From assembly GCF_031157315.1 (NCBI RefSeq), contig NZ_JAVIFU010000002.1, positions 1 to 64,000 on the forward strand: a stretch of DNA of 64,000 bases, given 5' to 3'. Below are positions 16,681 to 25,298 of this stretch, one piece after another. The translations under genes were made by a program, and so were the position numbers. The DNA comes from Paenibacillus sp. LHD-38. Its GTDB lineage: Bacteria; Bacillota; Bacilli; Paenibacillales; Paenibacillaceae. Under the pieces are notes generated by a model that saw only the letters and a list, made by a program, of their open reading frames with translations, was not told where the DNA came from and did not search any database. Every line of letters begins with the position of its first letter. Positions within the stretch are counted from its first letter, which is position 1.

Positions 16681-16851
16681 CCGATAACTAACTTTAATTA
16701 TAACGGGCTAGCCCGCAATTGACAAACATTATTTATTTTTATTACTTCGAAATTTCCGGTACTTATTGAAGACTAAGTCCCAGACTATATTGTCAATATG
16801 AAATGGCCTTCGCTTCCGGAGCCAACCTCCCTCTCCGAGAGCAATGCCCAT
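16681..16851. other. Intergenic remainder between cinA and recA
   Basis: The whole recA-cinA gap is about 320 bases. Beyond the promoter, SOS box and terminator listed separately, this part holds a short palindrome GGGCTAGCCC near 16704 and an AT-rich tract (16720-16745). I see no convincing small gene or RNA. Confidence 0.5.
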
Positions 16852-18111
16852 TTATTCGCCTTTATCCGCCTGAAGCGCCAGCCATAATCGGTACAATGCT
16901 GCTTTCACGGCGCGAAGCCTTATCATGCTTCTGCCGCCGCTTAAATTCAAAGTAAAAACTTCGGTATCTTTTCCCCGCATCGAAATGCCTACGTAAACAA
17001 GACCAACAGGCTTGCCCTCGGATTCCGCCGGACCGGCGACTCCTGTCAAGGATACGCCAAAGTCAGCATCTGAAAGCTCTCTTACCCGCTCCGCCATTAA
17101 AGCCGCTGTCGAGTCGCTGATCGCACCGGGCGCGCCCTCGCCTTCTAGCTGCGTCATCGGTATGCTTAGCAAGTGATGCTTCATTATATTGGTGTAAGTG
17201 ACCACTCCTCCTACATACTCTCCACTGCTCCCAGGAACGTTTGTAATAAGCTCGGCCAATAAACCCCCGCTGCAGCTTTCCGCACTCGCCAGCTTGCGCC
17301 TTGAGGCTCTCAGAAGGTGTACAACCTCAACCTCGAGAGGTACGTCCTCCTGCGCATACAAGAACTCTCCCACTCGTTCCTTTATCTTTTCTACGCTTTC
17401 ATCTATTTTCCGATCGGCATCGATGGCAGAGTTTGCTTTAGTCGAAACCCTTATGGAAACCTCGCCTTCCTTCGCGTAAGGAGCGATAGTCGGATCTACC
17501 TGACCGTCAATTAAATCAATTAGCTTCGCTTCAAGATTCGATTCTCCAATGCCTGCGAACTTTAATATGCGCGAATAAAGCGGCTTCGTTTCTCCCAGCA
17601 AAGAACGCAGCCATAGCTCGCCCGCTCCATCCATCATCGGCTTCATTTCCCTCGGCGGACCCGGAAGCAGCAAGTACAGCGTCCCATCCACGGATAAACC
17701 GTTACCAACTGCTAAGCCCGTTGTATTTTCTAATGGATCACTACCCTCAATCATCAAGGCTTGGCGACGGTTGCTCTCCACCATATGAATGCCGCGCGAG
17801 CTGAACATCTTCTCTATTTGAGTCATAGAAGGCTCATGGATAACGAGCTTGCGGTTTAAATATTCTGCTAAAACGTCCTTCGTAAGATCATCTTGTGTCG
17901 GACCAAGTCCACCCGTAAAAACAAGTAGATCCGCTCGGCCTCGCCCAATTTCAATCGCTTCCCGCAGCCTCCCGGCATTGTCACCGACAACCGTCTGAAA
18001 ATAAACGTCAACGCCTAATCCCGCAAGCTTTTGAGACAAAAACTGCGCATTCGTATTTACGATTTGGCCGAGCAGCAGCTCTGTACCGACCGCTATGATT
18101 TCTGCTTTCAT
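16852..18111 (-). CDS. cinA: CinA-like protein (NMN amidohydrolase-like)
   Basis: CinA couples an N-terminal molybdopterin-binding-like pyrophosphatase domain to a C-terminal nicotinamide-mononucleotide amidase domain and is linked to competence and pyridine nucleotide recycling. The 419-residue product starts MKAEIIAVGTELLLGQ; the N-domain signature FTGGLGPTQDDLTK is near residues 72-85, and the C-domain has SAESCSGGLLAELIT (about 277-291) and GVAGPAESEGKPVG (about 361-374). I chose ATG 18111, with GAGGGGAT upstream, over a 20-codon extension running into the pgsA-cinA hairpin. Length matches B. subtilis CinA (416). Confidence 0.96.
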   Translation of the reverse strand: MKAEIIAVGTELLLGQIVNTNAQFLSQKLAGLGVDVYFQTVVGDNAGRLREAIEIGRGRADLLVFTGGLGPTQDDLTKDVLAEYLNRKLVIHEPSMTQIEKMFSSRGIHMVESNRRQALMIEGSDPLENTTGLAVGNGLSVDGTLYLLLPGPPREMKPMMDGAGELWLRSLLGETKPLYSRILKFAGIGESNLEAKLIDLIDGQVDPTIAPYAKEGEVSIRVSTKANSAIDADRKIDESVEKIKERVGEFLYAQEDVPLEVEVVHLLRASRRKLASAESCSGGLLAELITNVPGSSGEYVGGVVTYTNIMKHHLLSIPMTQLEGEGAPGAISDSTAALMAERVRELSDADFGVSLTGVAGPAESEGKPVGLVYVGISMRGKDTEVFTLNLSGGRSMIRLRAVKAALYRLWLALQADKGE

Positions 18112-18164
18112 TATTCGAGATCCCCTCTGCGTCAATTGTAGATATGCCCAGAGCAATATAAGTA

Positions 18165-18197
18165 AAAGCATCCCTCCTTTGAACGGAAAGATGCTTT
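18165..18197 (-). terminator. Hairpin between pgsA and cinA
   Basis: AAAGCATC (18165-18172) pairs with GATGCTTT (18190-18197) just after the pgsA stop and is followed on the minus strand by a loose T-rich stretch. It could be a partial terminator that limits cinA transcription from the pgsA promoter. Confidence 0.6.
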
Positions 18198-18201
18198 AAC
18201 G

Positions 18202-18777
18202 TTATTCTACCGGAATCAAATGCTTGTTCTTCAAAAAATAATCAATGCCTGAGTATACCGTGATGGCGGCTGCTACCCAGCTTGCGATGACATCAAAAGG
18301 AAAATCAATGAAATTAAATGGGAAGTTGTTGATCAAAAGCGCAATAATCATTGTAATTTGAATCGCCGTCTTCCATTTTCCCCATGTGCTGGCAGCCATT
18401 ACGGAGCCCTCTAAGAGCGCAATTTGACGAAGTCCCGTTACAGCGAATTCACGGCTAATAATAACTATTGCTATCAAAGCATTCAGCTTGTCCATTTCAA
18501 CAAGTGAAATAAGGACAGCTGCAACAAGCAGCTTATCTGCTAATGGGTCGAGCAGTTTGCCGAGGTTGGTTACGATTTTGTTCTTGCGCGCTATGTAGCC
18601 GTCTAACCCATCTGTACTTGCCGCCACAATAAAAATGAGTGCCGCTGCGATTTGATTGTATGTAATGGAGAAGTCTGAAATGCTAAACGACCCCAAATCC
18701 ACTTTGATAAGCAGAAAAAACATAATAATCGGCACTAAAAATATTCTGGCTAAGGTAATGCGGTTCGCCAGATTCAC
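18202..18777 (-). CDS. pgsA: CDP-diacylglycerol--glycerol-3-phosphate 3-phosphatidyltransferase
   Basis: PgsA makes phosphatidylglycerol phosphate, the committed step to phosphatidylglycerol and cardiolipin, in the cytoplasmic membrane. The 191-residue product has the CDP-alcohol phosphotransferase signature TDGLDGYIARKNK followed by GKLLDPLADK (about 55-83), with all the invariant aspartates, and four or five membrane helices. The start is GTG at 18777 with AAGGAGGG upstream. A promoter near 18970 gives an unusually long leader of about 175 bases containing an 8-bp hairpin. Confidence 0.97.
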   Translation of the reverse strand: MNLANRITLARIFLVPIIMFFLLIKVDLGSFSISDFSITYNQIAAALIFIVAASTDGLDGYIARKNKIVTNLGKLLDPLADKLLVAAVLISLVEMDKLNALIAIVIISREFAVTGLRQIALLEGSVMAASTWGKWKTAIQITMIIALLINNFPFNFIDFPFDVIASWVAAAITVYSGIDYFLKNKHLIPVE

Positions 18778-18844
18778 GCAATTCCCTCCTTAGATCGATC
18801 TAACTCATAGGTGTGCGTTACGCGAACCCTTTGTTCGTGAATGA

Positions 18845-18865
18845 ATCTGGAATTGTGTTCCAGAT
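18845..18865. promoter_or_regulatory. Perfect 8-bp hairpin in the pgsA leader
   Basis: ATCTGGAA and TTCCAGAT flank a 5-base loop inside the predicted untranslated leader of pgsA, about 70 bases before the start codon. I do not recognise a known riboswitch here. Confidence 0.5.
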
Positions 18866-18957
18866 GCGGACCATTTGCTAAGCAACCTTGAGTGACTGCA
18901 TGTGTGCTTACTTTCATCTATGTATCCCCCAGATCCTTCTGTAAAGCTATCTCAACA

Positions 18958-18986
18958 AGTATAATACATGCCCATACACGTGTCAA
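18958..18986 (-). promoter_or_regulatory. Promoter of pgsA-cinA
   Basis: On the minus strand TTGACA (18981-18986) and TATACT (18958-18963) are 17 bases apart, a near-consensus sigma-A promoter. Confidence 0.8.
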
Positions 18987-19030
18987 AAGCAGCTATAGCC
19001 CCATTTTTCCCTCTATGCGCTATTAAACGA

Positions 19031-19070
19031 AAAGCTTCGTTTCTCGAATTCCGATGAAACGAAGCTTCGC
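19031..19070 (-). terminator. Terminator after yajQ
   Basis: On the minus strand GCTTCGTTTC and GAAACGAAGC form a 10-bp stem extended by flanking pairs, with TTTTCGTTT after it, directly beyond the yajQ stop. Confidence 0.85.
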
Positions 19071-19072
19071 TA

Positions 19073-19567
19073 TTACGAGCGGTAGTTGGTAAATTGAAGT
19101 TCAACAGGCAGGTCCGCTTCTCTGAGAAGCTTCATAACGGCCTGCAAATCATCAAGGCTTTTGCCTGATACTCTAATTTGATCCCCTTGGATCAAGCTTT
19201 TTACCTTCAGCTTCGAATCCCTTATTAGTATATTGATCTTTTTGGAAACATCCTGCTCAATGCCCTGTCTAAGCTTAATCCGTTGACGTACCGTATTTCC
19301 GGAAGCGCCTTCGATTTTTCCGTAATCCAGGTTCTTAATAGGAACGCCGCGTTTCACCATTTTGGACAAAAGAATGTCAAGGACATTTTTCAGCTTGTAA
19401 TCATCCTCGGATGCAACGACGAGTTCTTCCTTTTCGAGTGCGATGGAGCTTTTGCTCCCTTTAAAATCAAAGCGTGTTTCAATCTCCCGTTCGGCCTGCT
19501 TAATCGCGTTAGCCAATTCTGCCATATCCACTTTGGATACAATATCAAATGCATTCTCTGAAGCCAT
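19073..19567 (-). CDS. yajQ: YajQ-family nucleotide-binding protein (UPF0234)
   Basis: YajQ proteins are small two-domain RNA-recognition-like folds; some bind cyclic di-GMP and act with transcription factors. The 164-residue product matches the family throughout, from [19 protein letters not shown] at the N terminus through [13 protein letters not shown] (about 33-45) to the ending [13 protein letters not shown]. The start ATG at 19567 has AGGAGAGG upstream. It lies between rodZ and pgsA, with its own terminator. The cellular role in this group is unclear. Confidence 0.93.
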   Translation of the reverse strand: MASENAFDIVSKVDMAELANAIKQAEREIETRFDFKGSKSSIALEKEELVVASEDDYKLKNVLDILLSKMVKRGVPIKNLDYGKIEGASGNTVRQRIKLRQGIEQDVSKKINILIRDSKLKVKSLIQGDQIRVSGKSLDDLQAVMKLLREADLPVELQFTNYRS

Positions 19568-19595
19568 TAAAACCTCTCCTTTGGTACATTAATCA

Positions 19596-20516
19596 TTATT
19601 CCGTTTGATTGCTTTCATTGTTTGGCGTTGGCGTTGCTGTTGCGTCTGTGGGAGTTGCTCCATCAGCTATCGGTTGAAGCAGCAGCTTCTTAGACCCAGC
19701 TCGGTCTCCGTCAGGGACCGGAACGCCATCCACCGTTATTTCTGTTAGATCAGATCTTCCCACATTGATATAGATCGGGCCGATGAGATCGTAAGACTCT
19801 ACCGTTCCATCCTCTGCATTCGCCGAATACAGCTTTTCGCCTTTATTGCTGTTCGAGCGGACCTCCAGCCAGCTTCTGCCGCCTACGATTTTCACTTCAA
19901 CCCTATGCGTTTTTCCAGCAGGCCCAATATCGTATTGATCAGCTTTTCCTACCTTACTGCCGAATGTAACCGTGGTTGGCGCTTCAGTTGGCGTAGGAGC
20001 AACTGGTTCGTTTGTCGGCGTAACTTCATTCCCGGCTTTATCTGTTTCGTCAGTCTTAACCGGCGGTTCAGAAGCTTCCGTAATATCAGTGCTGTTATCG
20101 ACTTGTTTGGGATCATCCGTTTCGTTATTAATGACATACACCCAAATCACGACAACGATTAAAATCAGGAAGGACCACATCATGACGTTGAAACCGATTT
20201 TGCCAAGCCTCTCGGACGATTGTGATTTGACGCGACGCGGCGATCTCACGACGATCGGTTCGGAAATTTGCTCAGCCGGTGCTGCCGGCACCTCATGCTG
20301 ATACAAACGAAGTACTTCGTCCGGATCAAGTCCAACAGCCTCTGAGTAATTTTTCACAAATGCGCGCACGTAAAAGGGACCGGGTAAAACCGTATGGTCT
20401 CCGCTTTCGATCGCTTCCAGGTACCGTTTTCTTATTTTCGTTGTTTCTTGAATATCATCTAGCGTTAATCCGCGCTGGTCTCTCGCCTTGCGAAGCAATT
20501 CTCCTAAATCAGACAT
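19596..20516 (-). CDS. rodZ: RodZ-like cytoskeletal/HTH membrane protein (YmfM)
   Basis: RodZ links MreB filaments to the membrane and helps keep rod shape. The 306-residue product has an N-terminal Cro-like helix-turn-helix (about 5-65, LGELLRKARDQRGLTLDDIQ), a basic stretch before a single membrane helix (about 107-130, MMWSFLILIVVVIWVYV), a Thr/Pro-rich linker rich in low-complexity sequence (about 140-185), and an external DUF4115 beta domain (about 190-275). The position after ymfK and ahead of pgsA matches B. subtilis ymfM. The DUF4115 domain would face the cell-wall side. Confidence 0.92.
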   Translation of the reverse strand: MSDLGELLRKARDQRGLTLDDIQETTKIRKRYLEAIESGDHTVLPGPFYVRAFVKNYSEAVGLDPDEVLRLYQHEVPAAPAEQISEPIVVRSPRRVKSQSSERLGKIGFNVMMWSFLILIVVVIWVYVINNETDDPKQVDNSTDITEASEPPVKTDETDKAGNEVTPTNEPVAPTPTEAPTTVTFGSKVGKADQYDIGPAGKTHRVEVKIVGGRSWLEVRSNSNKGEKLYSANAEDGTVESYDLIGPIYINVGRSDLTEITVDGVPVPDGDRAGSKKLLLQPIADGATPTDATATPTPNNESNQTE

Positions 20517-20534
20517 GAGACGGCCTCCTTCCGA

Positions 20535-21311
20535 TTAGAAATCGTCTGTATAGTTAGCTGTGAAAGATTCGTACGATATTTCTTCATCTGGCGTATTGCG
20601 TAACTCAACAATTATGTCAAAATGGCTGTAATCGAAATTTGATTCCTTAATGAAAATATCAGGATGCTCAATAACTTTAGTTGAAGGCATTGCCATAATT
20701 TCTTGAAGCAATCCATAATGCTTCTCATTTGAGCGGATCGTACTCACAATCCCATCAATAATAAAGATATTATTGGGCTGCATTTCATCCTCTGAGAGCT
20801 GGCTTCTAACCGTTTGGCGCAGCAGGGTTGAAGATACGAACGTCCAGCGCTTATTCGAGCATACGCTTCCGGCAATAATGGATTCCGTCTTGCCGACACG
20901 GGGCATCCCACGTAATCCTATAACCTGATTTCCATCCCGTTTAAACACTTCGCCCAAAAAATCAACCAAAATACCGAGCTCATCCCGCGTAAAACGGAAT
21001 GTCTTGCGATCATCCGAATCCCGTTCAATGTACCGACCATGGCGAACAGCCAAAATATCGACAATTGTTGGCGTTCTCAGTTTGTTTACAGTTATATTAT
21101 CAACCTTTTGAAGCATTTTGCCAAGCAGCTCGATCTTCTCATCGTCATCCGTCTGAAGAAGCATTCCCCTCGTTCTATCTTCCACACCGTTAATGGTCAT
21201 AATATTAACCTCAAGCATACCTAATAAAGAGGCGATATCTCCGAGCAAGCCAGGCCTGTTTTTATGTATTTTGTATTCCATATACCATTGTTTCGACTCC
21301 AAAGCTGTCAC
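20535..21311 (-). CDS. ymfK: YmfK/DUF3388 family protein: ACT domain plus P-loop, function unknown
   Basis: This 258-residue protein is conserved in spore-forming Bacilli; I do not know an established function. The N terminus (about 12-80) looks like an ACT ligand-binding domain (NRPGLLGDIASLLGMLEVNI). The C-terminal part has a Walker A motif GMPRVGKT (135-142) and a possible Walker B strand NIFIIDG (about 180-187), suggesting a nucleotide-binding regulator. The start is unresolved: GTG at 21311, TTG at 21302 and ATG at 21281 are all possible. It lies 18 bases upstream of rodZ and is probably co-transcribed with it. Confidence 0.85.
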   Translation of the reverse strand: MTALESKQWYMEYKIHKNRPGLLGDIASLLGMLEVNIMTINGVEDRTRGMLLQTDDDEKIELLGKMLQKVDNITVNKLRTPTIVDILAVRHGRYIERDSDDRKTFRFTRDELGILVDFLGEVFKRDGNQVIGLRGMPRVGKTESIIAGSVCSNKRWTFVSSTLLRQTVRSQLSEDEMQPNNIFIIDGIVSTIRSNEKHYGLLQEIMAMPSTKVIEHPDIFIKESNFDYSHFDIIVELRNTPDEEISYESFTANYTDDF

Positions 21312-21417
21312 CGTCCTAAACCTGTTCTTATAGAAGTATGTAAATGATGGATACTACGTCATGAAACATAATTCTACAATTTTCGTCACAATCCTGCAAG
21401 CCAAAAAGAAACATTGC

Positions 21418-21443
21418 AGAAAAGCCTCCTATAAGGAGGCTCT
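21418..21443 (-). terminator. Terminator after ymfJ
   Basis: On the minus strand AGCCTCCT and AGGAGGCT form an 8-bp stem with a 3-base loop, followed by TTTTCTG. Confidence 0.82.
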
Positions 21444-21489
21444 CCTGCTTCTGCTTCTACTTGAGGAAAATGTCGAATTAATAAAACAA

Positions 21490-21741
21490 CTACGATTTTT
21501 GGACGAGCTTGACCATGAGGCTAGAAAGAGTTTTACGTTCTGCCTCGTCACCAACATCCCACAGCTGCTTTAAAATGCGTTCTTCCTCATTTTTCGGATC
21601 TACCTTCTCATCGAGAAAGGCACCGATTTCATAAGCCAGGCTTGAAATCGTTTCTTCCGTCATCCCGATCTTCTTTGCTTGAGATACACGGTCTGCCAAG
21701 AAATGCTTCCATGTGGCAAAATTAGAAAGGACAGTTGACAT
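21490..21741 (-). CDS. ymfJ: DUF3243 family small protein YmfJ
   Basis: The 83-residue product belongs to the DUF3243 family found next to ymfI and ymfK in spore formers; its function is unknown. It is helical and charged, with FATWKHFLADRVSQAKKIGM near the N terminus. I chose the ATG at 21741, as AGGAGG lies 9 bases upstream, over a 13-codon extension. A terminator follows, so it does not appear to be continuous with ymfK. Confidence 0.85.
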   Translation of the reverse strand: MSTVLSNFATWKHFLADRVSQAKKIGMTEETISSLAYEIGAFLDEKVDPKNEEERILKQLWDVGDEAERKTLSSLMVKLVQKS

Positions 21742-21844
21742 GTTTCTTCGCCTCCTAAAGGTATAGAAAAGAATCATCAACAGTCATATCATGTGTAAAA
21801 GCATCACTAATTATGCATAGGGTCTGTCCGAAAACATTCTTGGA

Positions 21845-22591
21845 TCACGTGTGCCAACCGCCATTCGGACTGATGACCTGCCCCGTGATATACGATGACT
21901 CGGGCAAAGCGAGAAAATAAACAAGGGATGCGATTTCTTCCGTCGAGCCAAATCGGCCAACTGGAATCTCCTGCTCCAAGGCTGCCTTTTCCTCCGCGTT
22001 GAACCCGTCCATCATCTCTGTTTCAACAGCACCTGGAGCTACGGCATTGACCGTAACCCCAGTTGGCGCAAGCTCCTTAGCCAGCGCCTTCGTAAAGGCG
22101 TTCATGCCACCCTTTGTTGTTGAATAAAGCACTTCGCAGGAGGCGCCGGACATCCCCCAAATGGACGAAACATTTATGATACGGCCATAACGCTGCACAA
22201 TCATATTCGGCATAAATAACTGCGAGCAAAGAAACATGCCTTTTAGGTTAACGGACATCACATTATCCCATTCTTCCTCCGAGACATCCATCAGCATGCC
22301 ATAATGAGAAATGCCGCCGTTGTTTACCAGTATATCTGGAAGCATATTATGACTCTCCAGCTTCTCCCGCATCCGCTCGAGCTGCTCCTTGGAGCGCAAA
22401 TCAGCAGATATCGTTAATACATTTGCACCAAGTGCCATGCAAGTTCGTGCTGTTTCGTTAGCTGTCTCATGAGACTGCAAATAATGAATAACGATGTTAA
22501 CACCCTCAGCTGCAAATCGTTTGGCAATGGCTGCCCCGATCCCGCGGCCTCCCCCCGTAATTAACACCGTCATTTGCTGGAGCGTTTTCAT
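21845..22591 (-). CDS. ymfI: Short-chain dehydrogenase/reductase YmfI (FabG-like)
   Basis: This 248-residue NAD(P)H-dependent oxidoreductase resembles 3-oxoacyl-ACP reductases. It has the cofactor motif TGGGRGIG (about 11-18), NNGG (about 89-92), catalytic Ser in NVSSIWG (about 139-145), and YSTTK (about 155-159). It overlaps ymfH by 4 bases (ATGA), so translation is coupled. In B. subtilis the ymfF-ymfH-ymfI-ymfJ cluster has the same order. The true substrate is unknown; an unsaturated or lipid-derived carbonyl is only a guess. Confidence 0.93.
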   Translation of the reverse strand: MKTLQQMTVLITGGGRGIGAAIAKRFAAEGVNIVIHYLQSHETANETARTCMALGANVLTISADLRSKEQLERMREKLESHNMLPDILVNNGGISHYGMLMDVSEEEWDNVMSVNLKGMFLCSQLFMPNMIVQRYGRIINVSSIWGMSGASCEVLYSTTKGGMNAFTKALAKELAPTGVTVNAVAPGAVETEMMDGFNAEEKAALEQEIPVGRFGSTEEIASLVYFLALPESSYITGQVISPNGGWHT

Positions 22592-23874
22592 TTTGACGGC
22601 TGTTCCACGATAGATACCGCAAGCTGATCGAAATCAAAATGCTCGCGCAGTCGCGCATTGACATCGTCAAGCGTACATTTTTCATAAAAATCGAGGACAT
22701 CGAACATATCGCTGTCACGAAACCGGTATCTTGTAAATTCACCGGCAATCGCTTCTGGGGAATTGAGCATCCGCAAATATCCGCCGATTTTTTTTCGCTT
22801 GGATCTTTCAAAAGCCGTTGGTTCTATTCCGCTCGCCAAAGTACCTTCTACGGCCGCACGGATTTGCTTGATCAGCTCATCTGGATTTGGCGAATCACCG
22901 CCGATAACGGAGAATGCATAGCCCGTACTCGAATTGTACTCATGTCCGAAGGAATCGGAAATCAAATCATTCTCGTAAAGCTGCTGGTAAAGCTTAGAGC
23001 TAGGTCCAATTAAGGCTTCCAGCATCAGCTTTGTCGTTACTTCTTGACGCAGCAGCGTTTCACCGGTAAGACCCGTCTGCTTTTCTTTGAAACCGAGCAT
23101 GCATTTAGGCAATGATACAGGAAGCTCCGTTACCTTTCGGGTAATTTTCACGGACTCCGGCTCCTTCTCAAAAAACCTCTCGATTGAACCCTGAGGCTCA
23201 AATGATTTGGTGCTCTGATTATCGCGAACGAGCTGGAAAACTTCCTCCGCCTTCACGCCGCCAACAACGAAAAGCAGCATATTGGAAGGATGATAAAAGG
23301 TTTCATAGCAGCGATATAACGTCTCTTTATCGATTTGTCTAATGGATTCTACCGTACCAGCAATATCAATATGGACGGGATGCACATGATAAAGCGCATC
23401 GATGAGTCCGAAATAGACTCTCCAATCCGGATTGTCTCGATACATATTGATTTCTTGCTCAATAATCCCCTTTTCCTTTTCTACGTTTGTATCCGTGAAA
23501 TAAGGATTTTGAACAAAGTTGATCAATGTCTCCAGGTTAGCATTAATTTGCTCCGTCGCCGAAAACAAATATACGGTGCGGTCAAAGCTTGTAAATGCGT
23601 TAGCAGAGGCGCCTTGTGAAGCAAAAACAGCAAAAATATCACCTGTCGGCTCTTCGAACATTTTATGCTCCAAAAAATGAGCAATCCCGTCGGGCACCTT
23701 TACTGGCGGCTGATTGCCAACTGAAAAACGATTGTCTACCGAGCCGTATTTTGTTGAAAATGTCGCGTAGGTTTTATTAAACCCTTCCTTTGGAAGCACG
23801 ATAACCTCTAATCCGTTATCAAGCACCTCGCGATATAGCGTTTCCTGCACATTTGGATAGCTAAGGGTTTGCAT
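22588..23874 (-). CDS. ymfH: M16 zinc peptidase YmfH, catalytic subunit
   Basis: M16 peptidases are clamshell metalloproteases. The 428-residue product has the inverted zinc motif HFLEHKMF (HxxEH, about 67-74) and a downstream glutamate region EKEKGIIEQEINMY (about 134-147) carrying the third ligand. It is translated directly after YmfF, 2 bases apart, and YmfF lacks the motif, so the two likely form an active/inactive heterodimer, like mitochondrial processing peptidase. Substrate unknown; related pairs process ribosomal peptides in some Firmicutes. Confidence 0.94.
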   Translation of the reverse strand: MQTLSYPNVQETLYREVLDNGLEVIVLPKEGFNKTYATFSTKYGSVDNRFSVGNQPPVKVPDGIAHFLEHKMFEEPTGDIFAVFASQGASANAFTSFDRTVYLFSATEQINANLETLINFVQNPYFTDTNVEKEKGIIEQEINMYRDNPDWRVYFGLIDALYHVHPVHIDIAGTVESIRQIDKETLYRCYETFYHPSNMLLFVVGGVKAEEVFQLVRDNQSTKSFEPQGSIERFFEKEPESVKITRKVTELPVSLPKCMLGFKEKQTGLTGETLLRQEVTTKLMLEALIGPSSKLYQQLYENDLISDSFGHEYNSSTGYAFSVIGGDSPNPDELIKQIRAAVEGTLASGIEPTAFERSKRKKIGGYLRMLNSPEAIAGEFTRYRFRDSDMFDVLDFYEKCTLDDVNARLREHFDFDQLAVSIVEQPSK

Positions 23875-23876
23875 CG

Positions 23877-25151
23877 TTATGCCTCCTTCCGGTCACGCAA
23901 AAAGTAAATCGTATCGAGCTGCACGCGCTCGGCAACCTTCACAATATCCGCAGCAGTAACCGCCTGTACCTGCTCCAGTAGCTGCTCTGCACTTCTTTGC
24001 TTGCCTGTAAGAACGCCATTAAAATCATAAGCGATCATCTCATAAGCGGAATCTTGAAGCTCACGGAGATGATTGGATATCATGGCTTTCGTCTGATTCA
24101 TCTCAAGCTCGGACAGATTTCCTTGGCGCATGCTTTCAAGCTGTTCTTGAATAATAACGACCGCTCTGTCGTAGTTGGCAAACTCAATGCCGGATTGTAT
24201 GGTGCAAAGACCTTTATGTCCATCTAGACGGGAAGCCGCATAATACGCCAAGCTTTCCTTCTCACGTACGTTTAGAAAAAGCTTAGAATGAGGATATCCT
24301 CCCAAAATGCCATTGTACATTAAGGCAGCTGGATATTCGTCATCCGTGTAACCTACTCCGGTACGCAAACCCAAATTGAGCTTGCCTTGACTGACTTCCA
24401 TTCGCTCCGTCACCTTTTTTACTTCTTTGACCGGATGATGCACGTTTGGCGTTGAATAGGAGGATGGCGAGCCGTTTTTCAACTTAAAGGCTTTGGATAC
24501 AAGCTCCGTTACTTCCGCTAGCGTGGTATCGCCGACGACATACAAATCAAGCGCGGCTTGATCCAGCCATTGCTCATATTGTTTATAAAGCGACGAAGGC
24601 GATATAGAATCAATCTCTGCAAGCTTGCCAAGCGGGTGAAGGCGGTAATGCTCATCCGCGCACATTTCTTCCAAGCAGCGCTCTGCCGCATAGCGAATCT
24701 TATCATTCACGATAGCTTCTAAGCGTTTCTTAAGCGTTGTTTTTTCTGCATCGACATACTTTTGATGAAAGCCGTTATTCTCTAACAAGGGGTCCGTAAC
24801 GACATCGCCTAAAAATTGTAGCGACTCGGCAAGGAGCGGCGTGTTCGATGACACAAACTCATCATTAATGACATCCATACGAAATTGAACGATTTGAGAA
24901 TCGCCTCTTTTATATACATCAAAACCAAAACCTGCTCCATATAAATCGTCAAGCTTTTCCCGGAAAGAAATGGTTTCAGGCAAGTTTGCGGTTCCTCTTC
25001 TCAGTACAAACGGAATAAGAGCAACCGGCGTAACCGTTGCTTCATCGAGTGTGAGTCCCGCAAATAAGGAAATGGCAAACGTTTTGAATCGTTTTGTAGG
25101 CATCACATGCAGACGGATGCGCTGCAGCTGCCCTCTTTCGAATATGGACAC
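23877..25151 (-). CDS. ymfF: M16-family protein YmfF, non-catalytic partner
   Basis: This 424-residue protein has the M16 fold but lacks HxxEH: the aligned segment reads ALIPFVLRRGT. It probably supplies the glycine-rich loop and substrate cavity for YmfH. I chose the GTG at 25151 (MSIFERGQLQR) because AAAGGAG precedes it by 8 bases; the longer open frame to 25250 has no ribosome site and would include sequence out of line with family length. It heads the ymfF-ymfH-ymfI operon. Confidence 0.93.
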   Translation of the reverse strand: MSIFERGQLQRIRLHVMPTKRFKTFAISLFAGLTLDEATVTPVALIPFVLRRGTANLPETISFREKLDDLYGAGFGFDVYKRGDSQIVQFRMDVINDEFVSSNTPLLAESLQFLGDVVTDPLLENNGFHQKYVDAEKTTLKKRLEAIVNDKIRYAAERCLEEMCADEHYRLHPLGKLAEIDSISPSSLYKQYEQWLDQAALDLYVVGDTTLAEVTELVSKAFKLKNGSPSSYSTPNVHHPVKEVKKVTERMEVSQGKLNLGLRTGVGYTDDEYPAALMYNGILGGYPHSKLFLNVREKESLAYYAASRLDGHKGLCTIQSGIEFANYDRAVVIIQEQLESMRQGNLSELEMNQTKAMISNHLRELQDSAYEMIAYDFNGVLTGKQRSAEQLLEQVQAVTAADIVKVAERVQLDTIYFLRDRKEA

Positions 25152-25237
25152 TCGGTTTGCTCCTTTCATCGGCGTGTTATAGAGTAAATCTATTCCATTA
25201 GACAAATCACTATACCATTCTAACCTATAGGAAATGG

Positions 25238-25280
25238 AAGAAGCAACCACTGCTGCACAAGGCAGTAACGGCTGCTTCCT
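25238..25280 (-). terminator. Terminator-like hairpin after sleB
   Basis: GAAGCA (25240-25245) pairs with TGCTTC (25273-25278), and ACTGC with GCAGT pairs inside. The T-rich tail is modest. It lies between the sleB stop and ymfF. Confidence 0.6.
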
Positions 25281-25298
25281 TTCGTGAAAGTCCTATTG

